64,000 nucleotides of DNA from Aphidius gifuensis (taxonomy: Eukaryota > Arthropoda > Insecta > Hymenoptera > Braconidae). The notes beneath the pieces are model-generated. The model did not search any database and was not told the DNA's origin. It saw nothing but the letters and a program-made list of their open reading frames with translations. A program made the translations under genes and the position numbers. Below, piece by piece: positions 36,401-48,322 of this stretch. Location: NCBI RefSeq assembly GCF_014905175.1, contig NC_057793.1:14410369-14474368 (forward strand), read 5' to 3'. Each line of letters opens with the position of its first letter. Within the stretch, counting starts at the first letter, position 1.

Positions 36401-39000
36401 TGGATAAGATTAAGGGACTTAGAAAATTTTTTGGGGGGTGTCTACCATGGTTGAGATTTAAGGACTTAGGAAATTTTTTAGGGGGGGTGTCTACCATGGT
36501 TGGGGGGGGGGGGGTCCAGAAGAAAAGCGAAAACAATAGGAAATTAAAATTCCCTAAAAAAAAAAAACCTGGAGTAGAATTCAAACCCATGACTCGCTAA
36601 TTTTTTTTTTTTCTCGTACATGTCAACATACAAATTTTTCTTTTTCCTTCCGTAAAACGCATTCGGAACGTCAAATTTTAGCACGATATCTGTAGATAAT
36701 TATAATTCACATATACATAATGTTTTTTTTTTTGAATTTTTTTGTATTAAAGACACGATATTGTCTGTCTTCCTCAAAAAATAAAGCTCCAAGAACGCCC
36801 TCTACAATACAATAAATATATATATCAGGCGTTCGAGGCTCTCCACATTTTTTTTTGGATAGATAAAGCTTTAAGAATGCCTTCTACAATAAAACAAAAA
36901 TATATTCAGACGTTCTCGCCTGTCAATATTCTTTTATAAGGGATAAAGCTTAAAAAACGTATTTTTTTGTTCGATTGTAGAGGGCGTTCTTTAAGCCTCA
37001 TTTTGTGAATACAAACTTAAGAAGGCCCCGAAAGACTAAATATGTTTTTTTTTCTATTGTAAAGGGCGTTCTTGAAGCTTTATCCCTCATGAAATAAGAT
37101 CAACAGGCCGAAAACGTCTGGAAATATTTTTTTTCTGATGCAGTGGGCGTGTTTGAGCTTCATTTCTGAGTAAAGAACTTCGTTAACCCTAAAACGCCTG
37201 AATATATTTTTTTTCCATTGTAGAGGGCGTTTTTAAAACTTTATTTCTTATCTAAGAATATTGACAGGCCGAGAACGTTTAAAAATATTTTTGTTCTATT
37301 GTAGAGGGCGTTTTCAAAGCTTTATTTCTTGAATACAAACTTCAGAAGGGCTCAAAAGCCTAAATATATATTTTTCTTTATTGTAGAGAGCGTTTTTCAA
37401 GCTTTATTCCTTATAAAAGAATATTGACAGGCCGAGATCGTCTAAATATATTTTTGTTCTATTGTAGAGGGCATTCTTAAAGCTTCATTCGTTTAAAAAA
37501 AATTGTGGAGAGCCTTGAACCATGAATATGTTATTTTATTATTGTAAAGGGCGTTCTCAAAGCTTTATTCTTTGAGAAAGACAGACGATATCGTGTCTTT
37601 AATACACAAAAAATATACACCAAATTATTTTTTTTATACGTAAATTACAATTATCTACAGATATTGTGCGACAATTTTGCGTTTCAAATACGTTTTACTA
37701 AAAAAAAAAAAAAATGATATGTTGAAAAGTACAAGGAAAAAAAAATTATCTAGTCATGAGTTCGAATCGTACTTCGGACTTTTTTTTTCCTCATTACAAA
37801 CTGTCAAACTGATATATTGAGATGTAAAAAATTTAAGGAATGTACTATGATAAACAAGATTCGTTGAGGGTCAAAAATATGAAATAAGACAACTTGTATA
37901 ATCTTTGAGAACAAAGAAACTACAAGTAATCCAGTAAATGAGAGCCTGTGAGGAAAAAAAAAAAAAAATTTGTATACGATTTTAGTTAATTTTTTTATTA
38001 TCATGTCGTATTTATTCATTTATCAAGTATACAAGTAAATAAGGTACGAATCTTAAGAAAAAAATCTTTTTTTTCAATAGATAAACTTTTGTTGTTTTAT
38101 CAGAGAGACGACATTGTATCTTTATTTGAAAAAAAATATACAAGAAAAAATTCATTTATATGTAAATTATAACTATCTAAAGATATTGTGCGAGAATTTC
38201 GCGTTTTGAATGCGTTTTATGAAAAAAAAAAAAAAAAAAAATTTGAATCATTAGTATGGTTACAAGTACAAAGAAAAAAAATTACCGAGTCATGAGTTTG
38301 AACCCTACGTCGGGCTTTGTTTTTTGTCACACAGACTAGCACGGACGAAGTCTGGCAAAGGTACGGATAAAGTGTGGTATACGTACTGATAAATTATGGT
38401 AATATAATACACTTCAAGAAAAATTGATATCTAATATTCCGGTTAGAAGTTTTCTTAGCTTTGAAATCGAACATTTATTTTTTGACGTACGGCGATTATA
38501 CGGAAAAAGTACAGCACATCAATAGTGTTAAAACAAAAATCTAACTTACTATTCGATGCGACTGTTGACCTATAATTGAATGTCAAATTACTTTTGAAGT
38601 TAATAGTTTTTTTTGGTTTTCAAATTTATTTCTCTCTAAATACGGGATACGTTTAATTGAAGTTCGATTTTTTAAGTCAAGTTAAGATAAAGTACGGCAG
38701 CATAACACACCAAAAAAAAAAAATTAAATATCCATTGTTCCGGAAATTAGCTTTGTTGGATTTTAAATGGATTTCTTTTAAGTACGGCATACGTGCGGAT
38801 TAAGTACGGCGTATGTACGAGAAGAGAACCGCGTACATACGGAAAAAAAATGTATGTAGTTCGTCCGGATAAAATACGGCAGGCTATGAATTTTTTAATT
38901 AGCTACACATGCGGCAAATTTTATAAAAATTGCCATTTTTAATAAGAAAAAAAAAAAAAAATGTGTGTGTTAGCAGTACGCGCGAGGGAAGTGAAACTTC
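33480..39000. repeat. large imperfect palindrome with minisatellite arms
   Basis: About 33,480-35,190 recurs in reverse complement at about 36,600-38,300, and the flanking GTACGG segments (33,000-33,430 and 38,480-38,880) extend the symmetry. For example, CTCGTTTACTGTATTACTTG near 33,775 answers CAAGTAATCCAGTAAATGAG near 37,923. The arms contain degenerate units of about 82-115 bp built on AAGCTTTAAGAACGCCCTCT...CAATA. The centre (about 35,200-36,600) is TTTTTCTTTATATT-type low-complexity DNA and G-runs. No coding capacity. Tract-like B-box remnants (GATTCGAACTCATG) occur in both arms. Confidence 0.65.
38340..38987 (+). repeat. GTACGG-motif repeat, forward copy 3
   Basis: GTACGGATAAAGTGTGG, GTACGGCGATTATACGG and GTACGGCGTATGTACG-type words. 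It ends with TGTGTGTGTTAGCAGTACG just before boundary motif site 3 at 38,988. It forms the outer right arm of the palindrome. Confidence 0.55.
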
Positions 39001-40407
39001 TTTCGCAGTCTGTCAAGATATTTGTAACGACCTTAATAATATGAACAATCAATTAATTAGTGATGATATTATTAATATTGATAAAGTTCATAGTATAAAT
39101 GATATCAATATGATATTCATAATAATAATATCAATCATATCGTTAATATTCAAAATATAAATATTGATAATATTATCAATATTATATCGTTATTGATATT
39201 GTTATTATTATTAATACCATTGGTATTATAAATTTTTGATATTATTAAAATTATTATCAATATTATTATTATTTATACAATGAATATATATAAATAATAA
39301 TAATAATAACAATAATTTAAATAATATTATAAATTATTAACAATATTATTGATATTAATAACAATATCTATAATAATAATATCCGAAATATAAATACTAA
39401 TAATTACTAATATTTATATTTGAATATTAATCACAGTACTATTATTATTCTTATTATTATTATTATTAATATTATATCGATATTAATAATATTAATATCA
39501 ATGATTTTATTATTATCGATGATATTATTGAAATTATTATTGTTATTATCATGGATACTATGAATAAATATATATATTAATAGTATTATTAATAACAATC
39601 ACTTCAATAATATTATCCAGAATAATAATGACAATAATAATTTTGATAACATTATAAATTAGAAATAATATCAATATATATTAGTCATAATATAAATGAT
39701 ATTAATAATAACATTTATAATTATTAATATTTATACTTGAATATTAATGTCAGTATTGATCTTATCATTATCAATATTATATCGATATTATTATTATTAT
39801 CATTAATATGATTTATACCATTGATATTATTACTAATATTATATTGATATTATTATTATCGATGATATTATTGAAATTATTGTTGTTATTTTCATTTATA
39901 CTATGGTTATAGATATTAATAATATTATTATAAATAATAATAATTTCAATAATATTATCAAGAATAATAATATCAATTTAATATTAGTAATAATATCAAT
40001 GGTATTCATCATATTCATAATAATTATATCGATATTAAGAATAAAATAATAATTATAATAATTATATTAATAATATTAATATACTAATAATAATTTTCAA
40101 TTGGATATATTCATTTATAATTTTTTGATTCATCATTTTTATAAACGCTGCAAACAAAACCGATCAGCTACACTATTGGCAACGCACACACACACACACA
40201 CACACACACTTTCATTCAAAACATATCTTCTTTCTCGCTCGTAGCCACTTACTCACTCACTATTAGTTATATGTGTCAACGCTTGCTCGGTCTGAGCGTT
40301 CGCTTGTTCTGAGCGTTCGCTTGATCCGAGCGTTCGTTCGCTCCGAGCGTTACATGGCCGACACACTATTTTTTTTTTCACTACCCTGCGTAAAGAAGTT
40401 TCACTTC
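38988..40407. other. cargo segment between boundary motif sites 3 and 4
   Basis: Flanked by GAAGTGAAACTTCTTT (38,988-39,003) and its reverse complement (40,392-40,407). The contents are about 1.1 kb of almost pure A/T simple sequence (ATT, AAT and GATATT words, 39,040-40,130), an (AC)n run at 40,186-40,209 and four 19-20-bp repeats of GAGCGTTCGCTTG at 40,280-40,350. No gene is recognised. Confidence 0.5.
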
Positions 40408-41262
40408 AAAAATATAATAAATAAAGAAATACCTATTGTTCTGGAAAGTAGCTTTTTTAGCTTATAAATTCATTCTTCCTAAGTACGGAATACGTTTAAG
40501 TACGGAATATGTTCAGGTGCGGAATCCGGTTGAGTACGAAATACGGTTAAACAAAGTACGGCATAAGTACGGCATACGTACGGATAAGGTACGGAATATG
40601 TATGGATAGAGTACGGTGTACATACGGATAAAATACAGCAGATGTATAAAGTACGTCCAGATCAAATACAGCAGGCTATGCTTTATTTAATTGTCTACAG
40701 ATATTATCCGGAATTTTTTTTGTAAATCGCTTTTTTCTATGTAATAATTATTTAATATCTAATATTTTGATGAACGGAATTCTTGGTTTTAAAATTAAAC
40801 GTTTATTTTTTTTAAGTATGGATGAAGTACGTCATGCGTACTGATGAAGTTCCACAAACCTACGGATTAATTGCGGCAGCATAATACATTGGGAGAAAAC
40901 CAAATATCTATTGTTTCGGAAAATAGCTTCGTTAGGTGTCAAATCGATTTCTTTTAAGTACGGCATACGTACGGATAAGGTACGGCGTATCTACGGATCA
41001 AGATGTATGGAGTACGTTCGGATAAAATACGGCAGACTATGAATTTTTTAATTATCTACAGATATTATGCGGCAGTTTTTATGAAAATTGCTATTTTAAA
41101 TGACAAAAAAAAAATAAATAAATATCAAATTTATATTTTATAAGTACGGAATAAGATTAAACAAAGTATGGCGTACGAAGTAAATACGGCAAACGTAAGA
41201 AGAAGATAAGGAAGTATAATACATTACAGAAAAGATTTAGTATTTAATATTTTGGTAAGCAG
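40408..41262 (+). repeat. GTACGG-motif repeat, forward copy 4
   Basis: Forward-strand words such as GTACGGCATACGTACGGATA. It is the reverse complement of copy 1 (18,665-19,563), including TGGCGTACGAAGTAAATACG near 41,172, which answers 18,750-18,770. It is cut on the right by an LTR at 41,263. Confidence 0.55.
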
Positions 41263-42165
41263 TGTTACGTACCAAGTTGAAAAATTAAAATTAAATTATG
41301 AAATAACAAAAAAAAGAAAGAATATGTAAAACCAAAATTAAATAGGCAAACAATCATAGAATAATTAAAATAAATCAACTTGGTATTTCACGTTAATATT
41401 GAAAAATCCTCTTATTTTGTTATTCCCTACAGGGTAACGGGTTAGAAGAGAATGTGTATGGTTGTAGATGTACCTTGATGTGAGAATAATCCGAAACAAT
41501 TGTTGTTGAGAGCGTGTCAATCTGGATGGTTGTCTGTTGATGTGGGTAGTCTCGAATAATCCAAGCGGTAAAATATACTCGAAGCACAGAAAACAACACC
41601 CCGGAAAAATGCCACAGTCAATAATTTTATAGTATTAGGAACAGTCAATTTATAAAGGAAAAAATAATAATTTTAGCACAAAGATTATTTAATTTAAATT
41701 CACTTTTAAAATTTTATTTATTAGGAACGTAAAAGTTTAATTGATTTTATTATTTATTCAATTTGATTTGATTTATAAAATTTAAATTTAATAATTAATT
41801 TAGATATTGTCCAAACAAAAGTTGTCGCAAGAGTGAAGCTCCTTGAATTATAAAGTAATAATTCCCATAAATATTCAATTAAAAAGTAGGGATGATTAAA
41901 AGTGGGAACATGTTGACCAATTATATTTTACCTGTCCCACGATAGTCAGCGTTTTATCATTTGTTTAAAGATTTATAACAATTTAGTAAATTTAGGGGAT
42001 GTAAAATATTGAGTTGCAAAGGTGACTTTGAATTATGGTTTGCAAAAATAATTTGAAATAAAAAACATAATATTGTGAGAGAAAAGGTAAAATGTTGATT
42101 TTGCTGAAATAATATAAAAATAATTTAAAAAATAAAAAGGAAAAAATTTAATTGCTTACTCGGTA
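41263..42165 (+). mobile_element. solo LTR, family A (copy 2, right end missing)
   Basis: Starts TGTTACGTACCAAGTTGA as in the copy at 57,432 and shares ACAGGGTAACGGGTTAG and GAGCGTGTCAATC-type segments. Similarity stops after GCTTACTCGGTAT, so about 80 bp of the right end is lost. Confidence 0.6.
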
Positions 42166-42189
42166 TTTTATATGCTCTTGAGTTTACTA

Positions 42190-43440
42190 AATCTTTAATT
42201 TATTTATTTATTACGGAGGCTAGGAGCCATAGGCTCAGCCGCAGTCTTGAATTCATCGGCGAAAAAAAAAAAAACGCTCATAACTTACGAACTAAGTAAC
42301 CGAGAGACTTCGTACTAGGCTCAAACGAAGCGCATTAAAAAACTCTATCGCCCGCGTAATAGGTTTTTTGCTCTATTGATAATAGTTTTTAATCAAAAAA
42401 TTAAAATAAAAATTTTGAAAAAATTTTTTTTCTTACTGAAAAATTTGTGGTGTCTAAACTATACATCAGAAAGTATTTATCACCAGAGGTTTTTTGTTCG
42501 TAAATCTTTTCTGTTTTATATTTCATTATTCTTAAATTATTATTTATGTAACTTAAAATAGTACATACGTTTTTATGTGAAAATTTTACAAGTTATAAAA
42601 ACGGCGCAAAATCATAGTAGAGACTTCGTATTAGGCTCAATTTATGTGCCTCAGAAAACTCTATAACCCGCTCTGCAAAATCTCTTTCCATTTATAATAG
42701 TTTTTTGAGAAAAAAAAAAAAAACTATAAAATTGAAAAAAAAAATTCCGATATCTAATTTTTTTTCTCGAAAACCGTTGATGAGAGAGAAAAAAACCCCT
42801 CAAGCCGTCACTAGATTTTTTTGAGGCGCATAATTTGAGCCTAATACGAACTCCCTATCTTGATTATAACAAAAGTTATGGCTCGCCGAAAAAAAACTGA
42901 AAAACGGCGCAATGAATAACTCAACGCGAAATCGAAAGAGAGACTTCGTATAAGGCTTATATTATGCGTCTAAAAAAACTCTATCGCCCGCATAATGGGT
43001 TTTTTCCTCTATCTATAATAGTTTTTGAGAAAAAAAAAAAAAACTTCAAAATTTGACAAAAATTCGGATATTTAATTTTTTTGCTCGAAAACTGTTATTA
43101 AGAGAAAAAAAAAAGCCCAATACCGTCACTAGATTTTTTTAAGGCGCATAATTTGAGCCTCATACGAACTTCCTATCTTGATTATAACAAAAGTTATGAC
43201 TCGCCGAAAAAAAAATAAAAAAAACGGACCAAAAAATGTCATCATAGAGTTGAAATAAAATGTTTATAAGGCTCCAAAAAAGCCTTGATTCGAGTAATGT
43301 TATTGTTGATAAACCATTAAATTATATTTCAGCAATAATTCGAAATAATCATGGCCCTAGCTGGAGTATTGAAAATTTTTAACTTCCAACGGGTAACGCG
43401 GGCTACACGCCCCAACAAACGTTACCAGGTCTTTTATATT
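42190..43440. repeat. 'CTTCGTATTAGGCTC' dispersed repeat, long copy
   Basis: Several units of about 300 bp carry GAGACTTCGTACTAGGCTCA, ACTCTATCGCCCGC and AACAAAAGTTATGGCTCGCC. The block ends CTAGCTGGAGTATTGAAAA followed by CCAACAAACGTTACCAGGTC. It is homologous to 17,941-18,660 and 49,320-51,775. Confidence 0.6.
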
Positions 43441-43479
43441 TATTATATTGATACCAAGCCGTAACAGCAGTTTTCTTGA

Positions 43480-43990
43480 TTTTGAAATTAAACATTTTTT
43501 TTTTTTTAAGGAAAATAGTTTTTTGGTTTTTAAATAGATTCCTTTTAGGTACGGCATAAGTACGGACGAGGTACGGCATATGAACGGATGGAGTACGGCG
43601 TACATACGGATAAAATACGGCAGACAATGCCTTTTTTAATCGTCCTGGGATATCATGCGGGGTTTTTTTGTAAATCGATATTTCACATCTAAGATTTATC
43701 CAATATCTAATATTTTGATAGGCAGATTTAGTGGTTTTTTTTACGTAAAAGATTTAATAAGTAGGCAGCGGCATAAACACGCACATACGAAAAAATCAAA
43801 TATCTATTGTTCCGGTAAATAACTCCATTGGTTTTCAAATACATTTTTTTTAAGTATAGCGTACGTACGGATAAAGTCCGGCAGATGTATGGTGTACATC
43901 GAAATAAATGATGGCAGGGTGTGCATTTGTTAATTGTCTACAGGTATTTTGCGGGATTTTCTTTGTCAATTGTCATTTTAAATGAGGAAA
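43480..43990 (+). repeat. GTACGG-motif repeat, forward copy 5
   Basis: GTACGGCATAAGTACGG and GTACGGCGTACATACGG words followed by TAATTGTCTACAG. Short and decayed. Confidence 0.45.
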
Positions 43991-44199
43991 AAATAAAATT
44001 AAATAAAATTCGCACGTTTTCAAACACAAAAATTCAAATGTGTCTTCAAGGCACGGGTTCGATTCCTGCTCAAATCACTATTTTTTATTTCTAATAAAAT
44101 TAAATTAAAAAAATCCAATTTCTAAGCGTATAAAATTAATTTCAATATTTTAATATCATATATATACATAAATAGTGTATCAAGGAGAGTTCTAGATCA

Positions 44200-44585
44200 G
44201 AGGGCGGTCGTAAAAAGGTAGATCGGCGAGGGGACAGGGGACTGCAACTCGGTCGGTAAAACAGAGATGGTAAAGAAATTTGTTATTTGAATTCCCAGTT
44301 GTTGATAATGCAGAGATGGTAAAGAAATTTGTCATTTGATGGTGTAAATTCCCAATTATCATGTGTCGGTAATACAGATTTGGAAAAATTTTGTTATTTT
44401 AACGTGTGATTTCTTATGTCCCATGCCTCATGTCTTATGTCCCATATATCATTCGATAGTGTAAATTCCCAATTGCCATGTAATACAGACTTGACCGGGA
44501 AAAATTGAATTTTGTTATTTTAACATGCGTTTTATCATGTCCCATGTCCTGGGGCATAGCTCAAGTCTTATGTCTCATGTCTCAT
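44200..44585 (+). repeat. left inverted repeat of the Polinton
   Basis: Contains CATGTGTCGGTAATACAG, TTGTTATTTTAACATGCG and CATGTCCTGGGGCATAGCTC, followed by repeated ATGTCTCATGTC. The reverse complement of this order is at 61,636-61,790. The outer part holds two or three imperfect tandem copies of about 100 bp (AATTCCCAATT...AATACAG). Confidence 0.65.
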
Positions 44586-44845
44586 GTATAAATATATTTA
44601 AAATACAATGTTGCAAAAGAATTTGCTGACTCTTGATACGTGGAATTTTTCAAATATAAACTAATTAAATGCTGTAGTAGTATTTAATTGTTTATGATAA
44701 ATAGGAAATATTAATTGCAAAAAATTAATATGCACGTGAGAATTTGCTGACTCTAAATACGTATCATTTGAATAAGTACTCCTTCTTCTATTCGATTAAG
44801 AAACTCGGTAGAGTCTCGCCTCAATTTTTAAATTGTATTTATCCC

Positions 44846-44853
44846 TATATAAA
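44846..44853 (+). promoter_or_regulatory. possible TATA box upstream of the left-end ORFs
   Basis: TATATAAA lies about 1.3 kb before the first plus-strand ORF, a distance that falls to about 110 bp once the solo LTR (44,933-46,112) is removed. That makes it a plausible core promoter of the original element. Two copies of GAATTTGCTGACTCT (44,619 and 44,746) lie upstream. Inference only. Confidence 0.35.
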
Positions 44854-44932
44854 CGAGAAGTTTTTTTGAAATTTTATCATTCGAATATCAAGACTGTAAG
44901 GAAAGGTAAGAAAGCAATTTAATAATATACAT

Positions 44933-46112
44933 TGTAACTGATTTTTCCACCGATAAAGTAGAAGCCTCAGTTACTATGGGATCAACGAGGATTTCTCACC
45001 ATCCTCCTCTCTAAGCGCCAGGAGGGAGCCAGCTGGTGTATAACGGCAACCAACGGACCGTGGGGTAGTTTCGGGAGCAATGGCCACCGACGGCCATTTT
45101 GGTAGCGACTAGTTCAGCAAGAAATCGTAGAGGGGCGCGGTCCACCATATTAGTTCCAAAACGTCACTTTGGCACCATTACTAAAATGTATATCGTTTTT
45201 AGTATTGGCCGGGAGCGTAATAACCTCACCCCGCGGCGGTGGTTATTACCGTGATTATTAACTTTGGTTTAACTCACTCGCACAACCTAAGTCAATACGA
45301 GAACGAGGATATTCGTACCTCACAGGCTTTACCAAATATCCTCCAATTGCCTACTCATTCTAGTGCACTAAATAGTCGAACATAAAGTCCATCCGCAACC
45401 ACGCTGGTCTTACGCCGGACCACTCTATGCATTTGGCTACTCGATTATACCCTGACAGTAAGTAACCACACTAGAGCAAGAGAGCGAGTGATATACAACG
45501 TCCTACCTATGCAGAGTAGCGACATCGTAAATCACCCTCGGGAGCATGCACCACGCATCCCGAGCTTGGTTGGACTCATCAATGACATCAACTTGTTCCA
45601 CGCTAAGACCCAGTCGACATCATCGTCTAAGTCGGCTAACTCCACCAATGAGTCATGCCAGCTTCACCAATGATATCAACTAGCTCCTCCATAGGAGCAT
45701 GTCGACATCACCAAGTCACCAGCCAACTCCACCAAGGAGTCAGCTAGCTTCATCGGAAGCCAACCACGGACTGTCGCCAGTGAGATGCCAGCGATCACCA
45801 GTTTTATGGACTCTCTATCCCCACTTCCGTTTAACCCACTCCATACGACCATCTGTGCGCACACCTCGATGCGACTCTCCGGTAAGAGTGTCGAAGTAGG
45901 GGATACGAATCTGTCGTGGCCAGGGTAGGAATCCGGATTATCCACTCAAGGTGGATGTCTACCAAGTCAACACTGACATTCAGGCGAAAATGGATGTCAC
46001 TACCGAGGCCACTCACAAAGCGGTGGTATTAATTAGCGTCTTAGTCGATAAAAAACCCCCTCAGACCAGACCTCTATTTTCGGGAGCGCGAGATCTGCCA
46101 AATCTCGTTACA
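44933..46112. mobile_element. solo LTR, family B (copy 1)
   Basis: 1,180 bp beginning TGTAACTGA and ending CTCGTTACA, flanked by a 4-bp duplication ACAT (44,929-44,932 and 46,113-46,116). It contains CCAGGAGGGAGCC, CGTCACTTTGGCACCA and CACCCCGCGGCGG and is less AT-rich than its surroundings. Other copies: 60,687-61,635 and a fragment at 62,986-63,413. The open frames at 45,488-46,016 lie inside the LTR and have no homologous meaning that I can see. Confidence 0.7.
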
Positions 46113-46136
46113 ACATATATACATTGATAATCAGTA

Positions 46137-46502
46137 TTGTATTTTATACATATTTATTTGCTTGAAATTAAAATGTTTGTAGAAAAACAGGATTCAATAG
46201 AAATGGAACAACAATTGAATAATGTTGCTAAAATGGAGAGCAAACTGGATGTCAAAAAAATGTCTGAGTTGGAGGTTAATAGAGAGTACAAAGTAACAGC
46301 TCTACAGAAGATTCATAATGAATACAATGGAGTTATGGCTACATTAAATGATGAATTTGATGTATTTCTACCCAACAGAATCGCCAAGTTTATGAAAAAT
46401 AATGATTATTTTACAAAAATCGAGAAAGCAGCGATCGATGGATGCTTGGATCTTCTTTTTTTGGGAGGAAAATACAATAAATGTGAGTTCATTTTCTCAT
46501 AA
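46137..46502 (+). CDS. small Polinton-associated protein, paralogue 1
   Basis: A 121-codon frame; the true start may be a later Met (residue 13 or 23). The N-terminus is charged and possibly coiled. The second half reads YKVTALQKIHNEYNGVMATL, then DVFLPNRIAKFM, and ends FLGGKYNKCEFIFS. A pattern of YxV-L-KI, a variable stretch and VFLP is common in small proteins beside insect Polintons; their biochemical role is not known to me, and a nucleic-acid-binding OB-like fold is only a guess. The paralogue follows directly at 46,549. It is intact, in contrast to the large genes. Confidence 0.55.
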   Translation: MYFIHIYLLEIKMFVEKQDSIEMEQQLNNVAKMESKLDVKKMSELEVNREYKVTALQKIHNEYNGVMATLNDEFDVFLPNRIAKFMKNNDYFTKIEKAAIDGCLDLLFLGGKYNKCEFIFS

Positions 46503-46548
46503 AACGAAAAAATTAGAAAAAGTTTGTGAGCTCTTCTTCAAATGTAAT

Positions 46549-46950
46549 TATTAATATCTAGACGAAAAAAATGATTATAATATAAAACTGATAAACACCA
46601 AGCGACTTTCAAAAAATTGTAAATTATTGAAAGATTTGACAAAAGATGTTTACTATGCTGTGACAAAAATTCAAAGTTCCTGTGGAAAAAAGTCTGGTGC
46701 AAGACTATCAGTCGAAATAAATAATAAATATACTGTTTTCTTACCGAAAAATAATGCTGAATATTATTTTTATAATAAAAAAAAGTTCCTTGAATTAGAG
46801 AATGGTATTAAAAGAAGAGTTTTAACATTACAATGTATTGGAGAAAATAATCAAGTTGTATTATTAAAAAATTGGCCTGAGCCTATACACACAATATTCA
46901 ATAAATACATTACATTTGAAAAAATTTATTTTGTTATAATTTTTTATTGA
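46549..46950 (+). CDS. small Polinton-associated protein, paralogue 2
   Basis: Open from just after a stop at about 46,548. There is no good ATG near the N-terminus, so it may begin at a non-ATG codon, be spliced, or have lost its start. The core DVYYAVTKIQSSCGKKSG, followed by LSVEINNKYTVFLPK and ending VVLLKNWPEP, matches paralogue 1 in layout (YxVTKI then VFLP). The gap between the two frames is short and they run in the same direction. Function unknown. Confidence 0.45.
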
Positions 46951-46988
46951 AAAATTCTTATACCTATATACATTGTAAATATAATTAT

Positions 46989-47947
46989 TCATAATTCTGA
47001 TTTATTTTCCCATGTATCATGTTCAGAATCGAAACCTAACCATCTTACAAGTACTTTATTTTTACGTTTTTTTTTAAATTTTTCGACAAGATATATATCT
47101 GGATAGCGTACTGGACTCAGTTCTTCTTGATAACAACATCCTTCAACATTGTTATCTTGATAGTCAGCAAGCTTGTAAGTTATCGGTATTGTCTTCAATA
47201 TTTTTGTGATTGTAAAAACTTCAGTTGTCCAATTGGGAGTGTAGCCTTTTTCGAAAATTTTTTTATATTTACTTATTCGCACTTTATCACCAATTTTAAA
47301 TTTTCTTTTCAACTTTGATGTGACACAAAACATTGAATTTTGATTATGATATATTCCTCTCAATATATCCTTTTCATTGTTTTTAGTTACATTTATTGGC
47401 TTCATTTTTATAGTTCTGTGCTTTGTATTATTATAATTTCTAATCAATTCAGGGAGTATAGTCAACTATTTATCACTGCCTTGGAATGTAAATCTTTCCC
47501 ACATTTGATTTTTCAGGGTTCTATTAAACCTTTCGACTATACCTGCTTTTAAAGTACTAAATGTTGAGTACATATTTATATTATATTTTTTATGAGATTC
47601 TTAAATTCATTGTTGTGAAATTCTTTGCCTTGATCGACATGTAAATGTTTTTTTGGATATCGACCTTTCAGGAAAACAGATTTTATTGCTGCAGTAACAT
47701 CTTTTGCACTTTTTGTTTTGAGTAGTACAGCGAATGCATATTTGAAAAAATTATCAATTATTGTAAGTATAAACTTATAATTTTCATTTACGGAAGCATA
47801 TGCACTCATGTCGACAAGATCACATTGCCAAGTTTTATTGAGAGCTCTAATGTCAACATGTCTACGTTGATGATATCTGAGAGCAGGCTTGTGTAGCTCA
47901 TGTGCCACAACGCTTCTCAAATAGTTATTGTCTTCTTTTTTATTATT
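46989..47947 (-). pseudogene. Polinton integrase (DDE core + chromodomain), broken
   Basis: The N-terminal piece (47,947-47,576) has WQCDLVDM (first catalytic Asp) and HVDQGKEFHNNEF (second Asp). After a frame slip at about 47,576 the catalytic Glu region VERFNRTLKNQMW follows. A TAG at 47,466-47,468 stands where a Trp would be expected. The C-terminal piece (47,465-46,989) has an SH3-like segment and ends in a chromodomain, VRWLGFDSEHDTWENKSEL. The enzyme would paste element DNA into the genome; the chromodomain may guide it to histone marks. The zinc-binding N-terminus is absent because the insert at 47,948 truncates it. Not functional as it stands. Confidence 0.85.
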
Positions 47948-48026
47948 GAAGTGAAACTTCTTTAGAATGGGCAGTAAAAAAAAAAACAAAAGATGGATGC
48001 AACGAAAGTAACGGTATGAAGGTAAG
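47948..48026 (+). repeat. boundary motif site 5 with exon-like block and splice donor
   Basis: GAAGTGAAACTTCTTTA, GAATGGGCAGT, an A-run, then ATGGATGCAACG, AAAGTAACG and GAAGGTAAGT. The last word is a near-consensus splice donor. It is the same block as the minus strand of 30,255-30,334. It looks like a promoter-proximal exon shared by two cargo segments. Confidence 0.5.
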
Positions 48027-48322
48027 TAATTTTAAATTATTTTTTATCTTGTTTTATTTATTTATTCCCTTGACAACGATACGAAAAAATTTGTTTCAAA
48101 ATTTTAGTTCCATGAAAGATTCAAGAGACAAAGGTGAATATTAAGGATAAAACTTTTATTATATACAATATATAATTTATTATGTTATTCTTGATCAAAT
48201 AATGAGTATTCAAAATTAATCTGTTAAATAAACAAATAATACACAAGATAATAGTTATTCAAGTGCTTGACATAATACGACAGCAACATCATAATCAACA
48301 ATAAATAATATGTGGATGAAAT

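Noticed and set aside
33930..38330. Possible tRNA genes at GATTCGAACTCATG/CATGAGTTCGAATC words
   Set aside because: Only a B-box-like word is present; the T stem does not pair and no A box or acceptor stem is found.
44030..44070. GGGTTCGATTCCTG as a tRNA T-arm
   Set aside because: The arm pairs poorly and no other tRNA part is seen within 80 bp upstream.
45488..46016. Several open frames of 60-90 codons in less AT-rich DNA
   Set aside because: They lie inside solo LTR B, overlap on both strands and are not conserved as frames in the other two copies.
47948..48026. Hairpin motif as part of the integrase coding sequence (KKFHF in frame)
   Set aside because: The same motif occurs in non-coding places on both strands, so the frame over it is fortuitous and marks the insert boundary.
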